Shown: positions 11,281-24,246, numbered from the stretch's first letter. The stretch: 64,000 nucleotides of DNA from Gadus chalcogrammus (GCF_026213295.1 NC_079419.1:10918300-10982299); one strand, 5' to 3'. Notes: generated by a model from the letters alone, not told the origin. Numbers and translations are program-made.

Positions 11281-13520
11281 GACTCACTTAAATCGCAAAT
11301 TTAACACATCTTTCTCCCTCAAACGATGAGCCATTACGGACTTCACTAATATAATCTGGTCTACCATCGTGTCCCTAGGTACCGCTGTGCCGTGGTAAAT
11401 ACATTTACCATGACCGATAACACAAACCTGCAATTTATACAGTTTAACGTCATTAACAGAACTCTCATCACCCAAAGTAAAATGGTGTAAATGGACCTCG
11501 CCAACACAGGTATCTGTTCACAATGCACTTTAGGTAGCACAGGCGCCTATTTGCACGCCATATGACTCTTTAAACCGGTTCACGCTTTCTGGATTACAGT
11601 CACTGAGACTCTATCCACCATCTTGAGCAACATAATCCCTTCATCCCCTACACTATGTCTCCTTGGTGACATTTCTGAAATCCACATCCCGCAAAAACAT
11701 AGGAATCCGTTGCTTATCTCCCTAGTTGTCGCTAAAAAAGTAGTCCTTCAAAACTGGAAATCAAAGAAATCTTGCCACATCAATAACTGGACAAATCTAA
11801 TCTCAGAATACATCTCACTGGAAAAAATACAATGCACACAAGCAAATATCAACCTTTGAAGACACCTGGGCCCCGTTTCCCGATAACGATGGATCCACGC
11901 TCGTACGATCATTCTCACGATGGATCTTGCGATCCATCGTCAATTTCTTTGGAGCGTTTCCCGAAACTCCTCTTAACGTGAACGCGCATTCGCTGCACTC
12001 ACGACGTCGTAGGATTGTAACTGTCTACTGACACGGTGCTGAAATGGGCTCCGTAGGAGGGGGAGACGCAGGAATGTCGCAGGAAAATTGTGTTAAAAAG
12101 GGTTAAAATATATCCCCATCAAGGACAACAGCAGAGTATCCTACGAAAAAAATAGACTGCAATTATATGAATGCTAAAGACATTAAAACACAATTGATTA
12201 GGCTTAAACCGACATATATCAGTCCTAATCCTGAATGCACTGCGTTTCACGGCATTTTCCCCCCTTAAATAATTCCTCTTCACACCTGTGAATAACCCGG
12301 GAGACGTCCATGATGAGGAATACAACGAAGCCCACCGTCTGGCCCGGTGCATCGTTGAGCGCACGATCGGGAGGTGGAAGTGGCGCTTTAGATGCCTTCA
12401 CAAGTCAGGCGGAGGGCTCCAGCTTTCTCCGGCCAAGTCATGCGCCGTGATATGTGTGACGGCTATGTTGCACAACATTGCAGCTAAGGCTGGGGTGGCA
12501 TTGCTTGAACCGGAGGACGTTGAGGACGATGACGATGAGGAAGATCGGTGTGAGGACGGCCTCCCTCATAGCTACGCGGCTGGTTTTCATGCGCGTCGAA
12601 TAGTGATTGAGACTTTTTTTTTACCCCCTCCACCCTCCCTCATGTCACTAAACATTCCCGTCAACGTGACCAATCCCCACCATATCCCAGCCTTTTGCCT
12701 GCTCCTTTGCTTGTTTTTATAAAAAATTGTATTTCTTTATTTTCTTATTTTTTTTAATTTATTTTATTTAATTTATTTTAATTAATTTTTTTAATTAATT
12801 AATAATCTTTATTAATTACCAAACTAAGAACATAAAGGCGCAATGCGTTTTAATAAAACGCATCCAATAGACGGAATGTCCGATGGTGTCGCCACTGAGG
12901 CTATAGCTGACGATGCTCTTAGCGTCCTACGAGTACCTACGAGCACCCCTGGAGTACTCGTTAGCTACGAGCGTTTTCAAGACGTTCGTTCCCCACGATG
13001 CTTTCGGGAAACGCGGTGAAAACTCTACGATGCCCTTTCGACGCACTTCACGATCCACTTAGGCTAACGACGCTTTCGGGAAACGGGGCCCTGGTCCTCA
13101 TTTTAAAGGTTTATAAATACAACAAAAACATAATTACAAGCCGTGTATTACCACCTGCATACCTCCCTCTTCCGTTATGCAAAGCTTATTTATTTATTCT
13201 TCCCTTTTTTTTCCTCTCTTCCTTTTCATTTGTCCCTGCAACTACCACTTTACACATAGGCACACACCCTCCAAACTCATGCATAACATGACCAACCCGT
13301 TTCTACACCCTAACCGTGACCACTTAATGTGAATCACATCACTCCACCCAATCTTTAATACCTTCCCGGTGTGTTTGCCAAGTCACATTTTGTCAGTTCT
13401 GATGTCGTCCTGTATCTTTTTCCTCTGTCGTATGTTGTTTGTCTCTCACCTTTTCGCGTTGCATGTGTTATGTGTTACACTTTATCGTGGTGCTATAATC
13501 CCCCCTCCCCTTATATGGAT
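11281..13520 (+). mobile_element. L1/Tx1-type LINE 3' end, degenerate, interrupted by a Harbinger element
   Basis: Translation at 11,570-11,860 gives the C-terminal motif order of fish L1-type reverse transcriptases: a FWITV-type start, SPTLCLLGD, AKKVVLQNWKS and ISLEKIQ. Stops and frame changes show that it is dead. The sequence resumes after 13,093 with a Leu-rich tail and a CT/T-rich 3' region to about 13,520. This makes the Harbinger element at 11,869-13,090 a later insertion. Confidence 0.6.
11869..13090 (+). mobile_element. PIF/Harbinger-type DNA transposon with HARBI1-like nuclease remnant
   Basis: Terminal inverted repeats start GGCCCCGTTTCCCGA on the left and end with the near-exact complement (TCGGGAAACGGGGCC) on the right. 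Both are flanked by the trinucleotide CTG (11,866-11,868 and 13,091-13,093). Inside, at about 12,290-12,610, a frame reads EAHRLARCIVERTIGRWKWR and AMLHNIA. This is the C-terminal part of HARBI1-type nucleases (VERTIGRWK...LHKSGGGLQLSP). The N-terminal catalytic part is missing, so the element is non-autonomous. An AT-rich block lies at 12,720-12,820. Confidence 0.85.
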
Positions 13521-13719
13521 TTAGGACCTTACTAAAACAGGGTGAATTGTTATGGAAGTTTAATAGTAAATGCAAGATCTGAATGTAACATATTGTGTAT
13601 GATATATATATATGATATATGTATGATATATATATATGCTATATTGATTCATTAAATACAAAGAAGCCCTCTGAAAGGGGGGGGGGGGGCGCCTTCAGAA
13701 GGCGGCACAAGATTTGGCC

Positions 13720-16700
13720 GTATCGTGTGTGCGTGTGTGTTTCTATTCTATTCTATTCTATACAGTGTTACCCTTTAGGTTTCATTTGATAAAAACGACA
13801 GTGTTAGCCCTTATGTTTTTTCCCATGATGACTGATGAAAAACCACAATGTTACCCCTTATACTTTATTGACAAGGGCATTTTTTTTTTTTTTTAATGTT
13901 TTTTTTTCATGACGACCAATAAAAAGCAACAGTGCGGGGGTCTGAACCTGAGCTGTTTAGAGTGTTAACCTCCGAACTTATCAATGCAATCAATACAAAA
14001 CAACAGTGTTACCCCTTATATTTATTTGACAAGGACAATTTTTTTTTTTTTTCAAATATCTTTTTTTTTCATGACGACCAATAAAAAGCAACAGTGCGGG
14101 GGTCCGAACCTGAGCTGTTTAGAGTGTTAACCTCCGAACTTATCAATGCATCGAATAAATTCATCACAATGGTTATACTTGACTTTATAATTCGCATGAA
14201 ATAGAAATATGAGACTTCCAACAGAGTACATCAACCAGACTTGAACCCCGGTCTCCAGGGGGTTAGCTCACAGCTATCTCCACTTCCCACTGAGATTTTT
14301 AATTTAATTATGCCTGAGGTTATAAATGACAATAGTGCAATAGACATGATAGTATTACGTTTAAGATTAAAGATATTGCGTTTTCCTCAGAAATTTGGGT
14401 TAGGCAGAGTGCACACCACTGCACCACTGAGGCGATGAAAATACGCATAATCAATCATCAATAAAGAGGATATACATTACTTTAAAGTGTGTGTATTTCT
14501 ATTATTTCAACAGTGTTACCCCTTATGTTTTTTTCATGACGACCAATAAAAAACAACAGTGTTACCCCTTGTGTTTTTTTTCATGACGAACAATAAAAAA
14601 CAACAGTGTTACCCCTTATGTTTTTTTCATGAAGACCAATAAAAAACGACAGGGTCACCCCTTATGTTTTTTTTCTTTTAGACCAATAATAAACAACAGT
14701 GTCACCCCTCGTGTTTCATTTGATGAAAACGACAGTGTTACCCCTTATGTTATTTTCCCATGATGACTGATGAAAAACAACAGTGTTACCCCTTATGTTT
14801 TTTTCATGACGACCAAAAACAACAACAGTGTAACCCCCGTCTTTTTTTTTTAATAACGACCAATAAAAAACAACAGTGTTACCCCTTATGTTTTTTTGAC
14901 GACCAATAAAAAACGACACTGTTACCCCTTAGGTTTTTTTTCATGACGACCAATAAAAAACATCAGTGTTACCCCTTATGGTTTTTTTCATGACGACCAA
15001 AGAAAAACAACAGTGTCACCCCTCATGTTTCATTTGGTCAAAACGACAGTGTTACCCCCTGTTTTATTCAATACATTTCGACAGTGTTACCCCTTATGTT
15101 TTTTTTCATGAAGACCAATAAAAAACGATAGGGTCACCCCTTATGTTTTTTTTAATTTAGACCAATAAAAAACAACAGTGTCACCCCTCATGTTTCATTT
15201 GATAAAAACGACAGTGTTACCCCTTATGTTATTTTCCCATGATGACTGATGAAAAACAACAGTGTTACCCCTTATGTTTTTTTCATGACGACCAAAAAAA
15301 AAACAACAGTGTTACCCCCTGTGTTTTTTTTAATGACGACCAATATAAAACAACAGTGTTACCCCTTATGTTTTTTTCATGACGACCAATAAAAAACGAC
15401 ACTGTTACCCCTTAGGTTTTTTTTCATGACGACCAATAAAAAACATCAGTGTTACCCCTTATGGTTTTTTCATGACGACCAAAGAAAAACAACAGTGTCA
15501 CCCCTCATGTTTCATTTGGTGAAAACGACAGTGTTACCCCCTGTTTTATTCGATACATTTCGACAGTGTTACCCCTTATGGGTTTTTCATGACGACAGAT
15601 AAAAAACGACAGTGTTACCCTTTACGTTTCATTTGATAAAACGACAGTGTTACCCCTTATGTTTTTTTGACATGATGACTGATGAAAAACAACAGTGTTA
15701 CCCCTTATACTTTATTTGACAAGGACAATTTCTTTTTTTTTTCAAACATCTTTTTTTTTCATGACGACCAATAAAAAACAACAGTGTTACCCCTTATGTT
15801 TTTTTTCATGACGACCAAAGAAAAACGAGTGTCACCACTCATGTTTCATTTGGGGAAAACGACAGTGTTACCCCCTATGTTTTATTCAATACATTTCGAC
15901 AGTGTTACCCCTTATCCGTTTTTCATGGACAATCTTTCTTTTTTTTTCAAATATCTTTTTTTTTCATGACGACCAATAAAAAGCAACAGTGCGGGGGTCC
16001 GAACCTGAGCTGTTTAGAGTGTTAACCTCCGAACTTATCAATGCATCGAATAAATTCATCACAATGGTTATACTTGACTTTATAATTCGCATGAAATAGA
16101 ATAGACTTCCAACAGAGGACATCAACCGGACTTGAACCCCGGTCTCCAGGGGGTTAGGCAGAGTGCACTCCACTGCACCACTGAGGCGATGACAATACAC
16201 ACCAATCAATCATCAATAAAGAGGATATACATGACATTAGAATGTATGTGTGTGTTTCTATTATTTCCCTCAAGTTTTTTTTCATGATGACCAATAAAAT
16301 ACGACACTGTTACCCCTTATATTTTATTTGACAAAAACAACAGTGTTACCCCTTATGTTTTTTTTCATAACGACCAATAAAAAACAACAGTGTTACCCCT
16401 TGTGTTTTTTTCCTGACGACTAATAAAAAACAACAGTGTTACCCCCTGTGTTTTTTTTCATGACAACCAATAAAAAACTACAGTGTTACCCCTTATGTTT
16501 TTTTCATGACGACCAAAAAAAACGACACTGTTACCCCTTAGGTTTTTTTTCATAACGACCAATAAAAAACATCAGTGTTACCCCTTATGTTTTTTTTCAT
16601 GACGACCAAAGAAAAACAACAGTGTCACCCCTCATGTTTCATTTGGTGAAAACGACAGTGTTACCCCCTGTTTTATTCGATACATTTCGACAGTGTTACC

Positions 16701-18535
16701 CCTTATGGGTTTTTCATGACGACAGATAAAAACGACAGTGTTACCCTTTACGTTTCATTTGATAAAAACGACAGTGTTACCCCTTATGTTTTTTTGACAT
16801 GACTGATGAAAAACAACAGTGTTACCCCTTATATTTTTTTGACAAGGACAATTTTTTTTTTTTTCAAATATCTTTTTTTTTCATGACGACCAATAAAAAG
16901 CAAAAGTGCGGGGGTCCGAACCTGAGCTGTTTAGAGTGTTAACCTCCGAACTTATCAATGCATCGAATAAATTCATCACAATGGTTATACTTGACTTTAT
17001 AATTCGCATGAAATAGAAATAAGTGTCTTCCAACAGAGGACATCAACCGGACTTGGACCCCAGGGGGTTAGGCAGAGTGCACTCCACTGCACCACTGAGG
17101 TGATGACAAAACACAATAATCAATCATCAATAAAGAGGATATACTTGACATTAGAATGTATGTGTGTGTTTCTATTATTTCCCTCAGGTTCTTTTTCATG
17201 ACGACCAATAAATACGACAGTGTTACCCCTTATATTTTATTTGACAAAGACAACAGTGTTACCCTTTATGTTTTTTTTCATGACGACCAATAAAAAACAA
17301 CAGTGTTACCCCTTATGTTTTCTTTCATGACGACCAATAAAAAACAACAGTGTTACCCCTTGTGTTATTTTCCTGACGACTAATAAAAAACAACAGTGTT
17401 ACCCCTTATGTTTATCTTATGACGGCCGATAAAAAACGACAGTTACCCCTTACGTTTTTTTTCTTGACGACCAATAAAAAACAACAGTGTCAACCCTCAT
17501 GTTTCATTTGATAAAAAACGACAGTGTTACCCCCTATGTTTTATTCGATACATTTCGACAGTGTTACCCCTTATGGGTTTTTCATGACGACAGATAAAAG
17601 ACGACAGTGTTACCCTTTATGTTTCATTTGATAAAAACGACAGTGTTACCCCTTACGTTTTTTTTCATGAAGACCAATAAAAAACAACAGTGTTACCCCT
17701 TATGTTTTTTTTCATGACGACCAATAAAAAACAACAGTGTTACCCCTTATGTTTATTTCATGACGGCCGATAAAAAACGACAGTTACCCCTCATGTTTTT
17801 TCCATTTTGACCAATAAAAACAGACAGTGGTACCCCTGTCTACGTTTTTGCGTGGATCCGAACCTGAGCTGTTTAAAGTATTAACCTCCGAACTTATCAA
17901 TGTACCATCAAGACACCGAATAACTCAACACAATGGTTATACTTGACTTTATATATTTATAATTCATCAACCAGACTTGAACCCCGGTCTCCAGGGGGTT
18001 AGCTCACAGCTCTCTCCACTTCCCACCGAGATTTATAATTTAAATATGTCTGTGGTTATATATGACAATATATATGCAATAGACATGATGGCATTACGTT
18101 TCAAATTAAAGATATTGTGTTTTCCACAGAAATTGAGCCGCGGTCGCCAGTGGGTTAGGCAGAGTACACTCCACTGCACCACTGAGGCGTTGACAATACA
18201 CAATAATCAATCATCAATAAAGAGGATCTACATGACATTAAAATGTATGTGTGTATTTCTATTATTTCCCGTATGTTTTTTTTCATGACGACCAATAAAA
18301 AACGACAGTGCTACCCCTTATGTTTTTTTCATGACGACTGATAAAAAACGACAGTGTTACCCCTTATATTTTATTTGACAAAGACAACAGTGTTACCCCT
18401 TATGTTTTTCTTCAAGACGACCAATAAAAAACAACAGTGTTGCCCCTGGTGTTTCTTTTCATGACGACCAATCAAATAAAACAGTGTTACCCCTTATGTT
18501 TTTTTTCATGACTACCAATAAAAAACAACAGTTTC
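13720..18535. repeat. ~45-50 bp satellite array with embedded tRNA-like modules
   Basis: Dozens of tandem units built from AACAGTGTTACCCCTTATG, a T-run, CATGACGACCAATAAAAAAC and variants (ATGATGACTGATG, TTTCATTTGATAAAAACGAC). Groups of units recur in the same order, for example 14,700-15,060 and 15,180-15,540, which shows higher-order repetition. Four or five longer non-satellite blocks interrupt it at about 14,095-14,490, 15,988-16,270, 16,907-17,185 and 17,855-18,270. No protein is supported. Confidence 0.9.
16125..16188 (-). repeat. tRNA-like (SINE head-type) sequence inside the satellite
   Basis: On the minus strand TGGTGCAGTGG (16,180-16,170) matches the A box and GGTTCAAGTCC (16,138-16,128) matches the B box of RNA polymerase III internal promoters. 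Their spacing is the normal one for a tRNA. Related but altered copies lie at 14,239-14,434, 17,045-17,100 and 17,967-18,189. A functional tRNA is not supported because the acceptor stem does not pair. Confidence 0.55.
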
Positions 18536-20520
18536 ATAGATCGCTAACTAGCAGAGAGTTGTAAGCACTTTCCACCCTTTTCAGTGGAGAAATTGGACTC
18601 CCCAAGCAATGTTATACTTAAAAGGAGCAAGTAAGTTACATATTAATTTAGTCTTGACTTTCGGCCTGTAGCATATAAACAAAATGAAGCAACTGTCCCA
18701 TATTTCTAACTGCATTTGAAGTAGACATTGAGACTCACAAACAATGGACGCTATAGGACAGTGATCATGATTTGTCTCAATATCAGAATAACAACAATGG
18801 GTCAAATAGCAATGGCTGGTGGAATGGCTTTGAAGTAGGTCTGTATATGCAGTGTAAGCTTGTCCAGGCCCTGCAAGTCAGGATGTAGGCTATGAATCTG
18901 AATGAAAAGCAGGTAAATAGGTAGTGGCCATCCCCAAAATGCACCAGAATACAGGAAATCAAATCTATTAAATTCCAAAAAAATATGGGGGGGGGGGGCG
19001 AGAACCTCAGACCCCTGTCTATTACTGTGCCCCACCAACATGTTTGATCGCCAGCCGCCACTGAGAATGACCAATGGAAATAATTCTCTGCACAATTTGA
19101 ATTGTGTTTAAATATGCTACAGTGGTCATTTGTTTAGCCAATTAATGTTAAACAATGAGGGTTTTGATTGTCGGGTCGGGCCTTTGATCGATCGTTTGTG
19201 TTCTTTTTGTTTTTGTTATCATTGCTTTATTGGCCTAATTTGAGGAGAAATCTATGCCATAAACAGACATTTTATAGGCCTTTATTACACGGGTCTTCTC
19301 AATGCCGTGGAACGCTCCGTTCACTTGCATGGGTAGTAGTCCGGTATCTTGTCAACCCCAGCGTCTTCGGTTGCTAAGCGACGTCCACGTCTTATAGCGG
19401 ACTATTTCACTGCTGATCAACACTACGAATGCTGGTAACGAATAAATTGTAAAAAGACACACCATGTGAAGTTATTTTCCAAATAAGATTTGAAAAGCTT
19501 TGGAAGTTTATTTACAACACTATTTACATGGTTTCGGAGTAGTACACTTTGACATTTTAATACAGTTCAGCGAGAAAGGCGACGAAGAATAAGAAGGGGG
19601 CGTTCCAGTCTGCGTAAACGGGAACCCCCACCACACGAGAACGCCCATTTGCGTCTGCAGTGGGACGATATTGGAAATGTATGGAGTTAGATTCATGCCA
19701 AAACCCCGCACACACGCAAAACGTGTTTTGCTCACGCATAACGATTCACACGCACACAAAACGTGTTTTACTCACGCAAAATGATTCACACACACGCTCA
19801 GTGTGGTTTGCAAATACAAAACATCATTCACAAACTAAAGCATTTTGCTTCAGAAACAAATACAGTATGTTTTACACAAAGTACAAAAAAAAATCCTTCA
19901 AGTACACAAAACAATTCTACAAGTAAAATCTTTATTTGATGCCAAAACAGAGTGGCGACACTTCCATTGGACTCACCTGTTGGCCGCTCATTTTGGGGCG
20001 GCAAGTCGCATAGTATGGAGTTGAATCCAGACACGTTTGGCCGGCATCAAATAAAGATTTTGGGGAGAAAAAAGATCGTCCTGGCGGCCTTAAACTGACT
20101 CAACACCGCCACCTGCTGTTGTGGAGCTCCCTTATAGAAACAGCTCGGCTGTGTTCTGGGTTACCAAATTTATTTGGTAAAAGTTTTTCCAGTCAGTCAC
20201 TTACCGGTGAAGGCAGCGCTCTCTCGCCCTCTCCCTGTAACACTGTTGGGGTTTTCTTTTCAGTCACTTGCCGGTGAAGGCAGCGCTCTCGCGTCCTCTC
20301 CCGGGAACACTGCTGTATATTTGAGTGCGTAATTATTTTGAAACTGTTCTGTGCATCAGAATTGTAAACAAATATAACTTTTATTTACACGTATAAAATA
20401 ACAAACTATGATGTCATCATTATTTCACAAAAACCAACAAAATAACCACCAGAGGTCGCCGTAAGCCAAGCTTAGTTTTCCCGTCGAATGCACGATTGAA
20501 AACCTTTCTGGATCTGACTG

Positions 20521-20578
<58 letters not shown>

Positions 20579-20891
20579 TAACAGATACACAAACACACAT
20601 ATACTCACACACATAAAGACGGCCGGTGAAATGTGACCCTGTGTTTGCAGCAGCGGCCTGTGCTGTGTGTCGGCCTATCATATCGCTTATTGACTGTGAG
20701 GTCATCAATTACCTCATCCTGACACCCTGTATCGATTGGCTGAGAGATGGATTTATGAGTGGAGAGATAACTATCTCTCTCCCTCTAGAGAGAGAGGGAG
20801 AGAGAGAGATGTTACATCTGGATGTCCACTTCTCCACTCGTTCTTCTGTCATCACTTCTATGCCTCATCTATTATTTACTCTCCTCTCCTG

Positions 20892-20988
<97 letters not shown>

Positions 20989-21200
20989 CCCCCTATCTCC
21001 CCCTCTCTCTTCTCTCTCTCGGGGCGATCAATCACAGTTGGCTGACAGCCAGCAGGCCGCAGGTCGTCATGCCGACAGCAGATGGCTCTTTATTGCCATG
21101 ACAACCACAGGGAGCAGGAAGTGACACGTCCAGCCAAAGACACACACACGCGCGCACGCATGCATGCAGTGTGTGTCACATGCAAAAACCTGACTAAAGA
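18536..21200. other. gene-free interspersed repeats and microsatellites
   Basis: No gene is supported. Pieces seen: a dispersed repeat at 19,285-19,450 (shared with 43,030-43,315); repeats of CACGCAAAACG and ATTCACACGCACAC at 19,700-19,800; a hairpin-type element at 19,925-20,061 whose ends are ATCTTTATTTGATGCC and its complement. A ~75-bp local duplication (CACTTGCCGGTGAAGGCAGC) lies at 20,195-20,310, with (CA)n at 20,524-20,575 and (CT)n at 20,899-20,986. Confidence 0.7.
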
Positions 21201-21204
21201 AGAA

Positions 21205-21470
21205 CTGTTTAGGTTAGGGTTTATTGGTTAGGTTAGGTCAGGGTTTGATGGTTAGGTTAGGGTTTGATGGTTAGGCTAGGGTTTGATGGTTAGGCTAGGG
21301 TTTGATGGTTAGGTTAGGGTTTATTGGTTAGGTTAGGTCAGGGTTTGATGGTTAGGTTAGGGTTTAATGGTTAGGTTAAGGTTTATTGGTTAGGTGAGGG
21401 TTTAATGGTTAGGTTAGGGTTTGATGGTTAGGTCAGGGTTTAATGGTTAGGTCAGGGTTTAATGGTTAGG
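21205..21470. repeat. telomere-like tandem repeat GGTTAGGGTTTGAT
   Basis: About a dozen units of GGTTAGGTTAGGGTTTGAT(G) with AGGTCAGGG variants. A second array of the same kind sits at 23,195-23,480. The two flank a LINE fragment. Confidence 0.85.
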
Positions 21471-22545
21471 GGGATCAAGGTAGAAGAGTTCACGTCGCGA
21501 TCCCTGCCAAGTAGAGCGGAAGAGAGGCCAACGCCTGCCACCAAGGCCATCTTTGACCATCATATCTCTAAATGTTGAAGGACTGTCTGCAGCTGAGAAG
21601 AACTTGCTTCCTAACTCTGCAGAGAGCATCAGTGTGATACTCTCTGCCTTCAAAAAACTCACTGCGGACCCAAACATCCCCGCCCTCGAGTGGAAGGCAT
21701 GACCACCCTCATTGAAAGAACACATGGAAAACATGGAAGCGTCAAGCTTGCAAAAAACAGGACAATCATCGCATAAACATCAAAGAGCGATGAAAACAGC
21801 AAACCCCTGAGCTCAGAGAAATTACCATCAGCTCCGTCTACAAGCCACCTCTACAACTTTCCTGATGGCAGAAATACCATCAAAGGATAGTGTGTTTGGA
21901 GACTTCAACAGCCACAGTTCACAATGGGGATACGCCGGAAACTGACGATGAAGATGAATTGGAAGCAGTAGCCGAAACCAACCAGCTCTACCTGATCCAT
22001 GATGCCAAACTACCAAATTCCTTTGATAGGGGGCGATGGAAAGCCGGCTACAACCCTGATATCACGTTTGTCAGGCATAACATCTCTGGATTGAGCAAGA
22101 AGCTGGGACTGACACGGCCCAATTGGCCTTACAGTCAATGCTGCAGTTACCCCAGCCACAGTTCCTTTCCGGAGAAGATTCAACTTTGAGAAAGCGAACT
22201 GGCCTGGCTTCCAAGAATATCTTAAAGACCCCCACCATCAAGCGGACCCCAAAAATATTTTCTTCACCAAGCTAGTTCATCAGGCAGCCCAGAAGAACAT
22301 CCCAAGAGGCTGTCACACTCAATACATCCCTGGCCTTGACGCTGCAAGTAGCGAACTATATGAGCAATAGCAACAGCTCTACGAATCTGACCCCTTTGCT
22401 GAAAGCATCATCGAAGTAGGTGAGAGACTCATGACCTCCCTGTCAGAATGCCGCCAGTGGAAATGGCAAACTCTACTGGAGACAACTAATATGGCAAAAA
22501 AATTAAAAAAGGCATAGAGCCTTATAAAAAGGCATAGGGAGCGGT
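21471..22545 (+). mobile_element. non-LTR retrotransposon fragment (endonuclease/RT part), degenerate
   Basis: Broken frames give ISLNVEGLSAAEKN, then VFGDFNSHSSQWGY (the GDFN motif of AP-type endonucleases) and GRWKAGYNPDITFV. These are typical of LINE ORF2 endonuclease domains. Many stops interrupt it. A further piece of the same element, reading AEYACLVWERSSHDKKLG and CRSITGCLK (C-terminal RT region), follows at 23,020-23,175 beyond an inserted miniature element. Confidence 0.7.
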
Positions 22546-22565
22546 ATAGACCAGCTCAGATCCGA

Positions 22566-23017
22566 GGTTGCGTTTCCACCGCCGACAGTACCCTTTTAGG
22601 TAGGCCGGATGTTGATCGCCGCGGCAGCTACGTAAACATCGTAAACAACGTCTTCCTCCCCAAAAATGCAGACGAACGTCTCCACCTCCTTGTTCGCCCA
22701 AGCAAGCGTTTTACGCGACATGTTAATTGTAAAGAATAATACCTCGAGGCTACTGTTTGTTTGTTTTTATCCCCACGTCGCCCGGAAGTGATGATTCTTT
22801 CGACCAATCAACGGAGGGGGTGTGTAGCTAGAATTTCCCGGGACCCTTTCAGGCGTCTTGTCTCGTTTTCAGTACCCCAACGGAGGAGTACTGAAAACGA
22901 GGCCAAAACGGGTACAGCTAAGTCCGGGTCACGCCCACTTTTGGGGGTGGAAACGTAACCCGTACCGCACCTTTGCGAACCGATCCGTTCCGCACCCTGC
23001 AGTGGAAACGCGGCATA
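22566..23017. mobile_element. miniature inverted-repeat element with GCGTTTCCAC ends
   Basis: Left end TTGCGTTTCCACCGCC and right end GCAGTGGAAACGCGGC are inverted copies. Internal inverted segments (TACTGAAAACGAG and its complement; GGGTGGAAACG) form a large hairpin. It sits between two parts of one LINE, which implies insertion into it. Confidence 0.65.
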
Positions 23018-23175
23018 AGTTCTACTGGTTTGGCCCTGTTCTACACCTCTGCAGAGTATGCGTGTCTTGTTTGGGAGAGATCCTCCCATGACAAGAAGCT
23101 AGGCCCAGCGTTGAATAACACCTGCCGATCAATCACTGGCTGCTTGAAACGCACCAACATAACATGTTGGTGGGC
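23018..23175 (+). mobile_element. LINE reverse transcriptase C-terminal fragment
   Basis: Encodes FYTSAEYACLVWERSSHD and LNNTCRSITGCLKRTN, the AEYC-PVW type motif of fish non-LTR reverse transcriptases. It continues the element at 21,471-22,545. Confidence 0.65.
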
Positions 23176-23194
23176 TTAACATTCAAAGAAAAAA

Positions 23195-23480
23195 GGAAAA
23201 AGAATGGTAAGGGCTGGGTTTAATGGTTGGGTTAGGGTTTAATGGTTAGGGCTGGGTTTAATGGTTGGGTTAGGGTTTAATGGTAAGGTTAGGGTTTAAT
23301 GGTTAGGGCTGGGTTTGATGGATAGGTCTAATTGTTAGGTCAGGGCTTAATGGTTAGGTTAGGGCTTAATGGTTAGGGCTAAGTTTAATGGTTAGGTTTG
23401 GCACTAACCAAACCATTAAACCCAACATGTTAGGGCTTTATGGTTAGGTCATGGTTTAATGGTTAGGTTAGGGTTGGGTT
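23195..23480. repeat. second telomere-like tandem repeat array
   Basis: Units of TTAGGGTTTAATGGTTAGGG with GCTGGG variants, plus one short inverted piece (ACCAAACCATTAAACCC at about 23,406-23,422). It is related to the array at 21,205-21,470. Confidence 0.85.
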
Positions 23481-24229
23481 AGAGAGAGAGAAAGACGATG
23501 TCTGAGAGACAGAGTGCATGCTGGGTTGGTGTGTGTACCCAGGAGGGCTGGTGGATTTCACGTCCCACTTCCTCCAGCAAGACGATTAGGCCAGACGTCT
23601 CTCAAACACATACACCCACTCTCATATTTGTGGGGACGTTTCGAGAGACAGAGTTGGTGAGGTAGCATGATAAACATGGATCTCTATTGTAGTTGATATT
23701 AATTCATCAACTACAATAACAAGGGTTGAATAACCCTTGCTGTAGCCAACCCACCCTCGCTGTAGCCAACCACACCCTAACCCAAAGTACAACCAAATAA
23801 CCATATTTTAGGCCTTTATTCTTTAGTTTTAGCCCTACCTTCTTAGCATGAAAGCTATCCATTTGAACTGAATGTGTATCTTGCAGCATGTTATTATTTA
23901 TTATCTGCGTCAGTCCAGTCTTCATATTTACAAGATTACACATTGGGGTTCAGAGCTCAAGCTTTGGTCTGAAGACTGTTAGCTTTTCGGACCGGGCTAA
24001 GTCTACGCCAGAGAGCCGACCAAAGGTCTGGCTGCATTCCTTTGTTAGCGCGACGGTCAGACATTCACCCACTACACACACACGTCTGGCTGTCAGTTCG
24101 GGTTTCGTCAGCGGCTGCAGACGGAGGCAGGCCATTGCTGATGCTTGACTACACTCACCAACACCCAGTCACCCACCCACCCACCCACCCACAAAATAAT
24201 GGAGACGGAGAGGATGTGGTTTCCTAGGC
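23481..24229. other. intergenic, nothing recognised
   Basis: No gene is supported. A short CACC-repeat (CCCACCCACCCACCCAC) lies at about 24,170-24,193, just before the presumed chd7 3' end. Confidence 0.6.
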
Positions 24230-24246
24230 GAATATTGTGATTCACT

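Noticed and set aside
12288..12722. Host HARBI1 gene
   Set aside because: Only the C-terminal part is present, and it lies between transposon inverted repeats, so it is a transposon remnant.
16125..16188. Functional tRNA gene
   Set aside because: A and B boxes are present but no acceptor-stem pairing is evident, and related copies are damaged.
13720..18535. CRISPR array
   Set aside because: Regular repeats with variable parts, but the genome is eukaryotic, the intervening parts are themselves repeated, and no cas genes exist.
21205..21470. Real telomere or chromosome end
   Set aside because: Units are degenerate (GGTTAGGGTTTGAT rather than TTAGGG) and continuous genic sequence follows.
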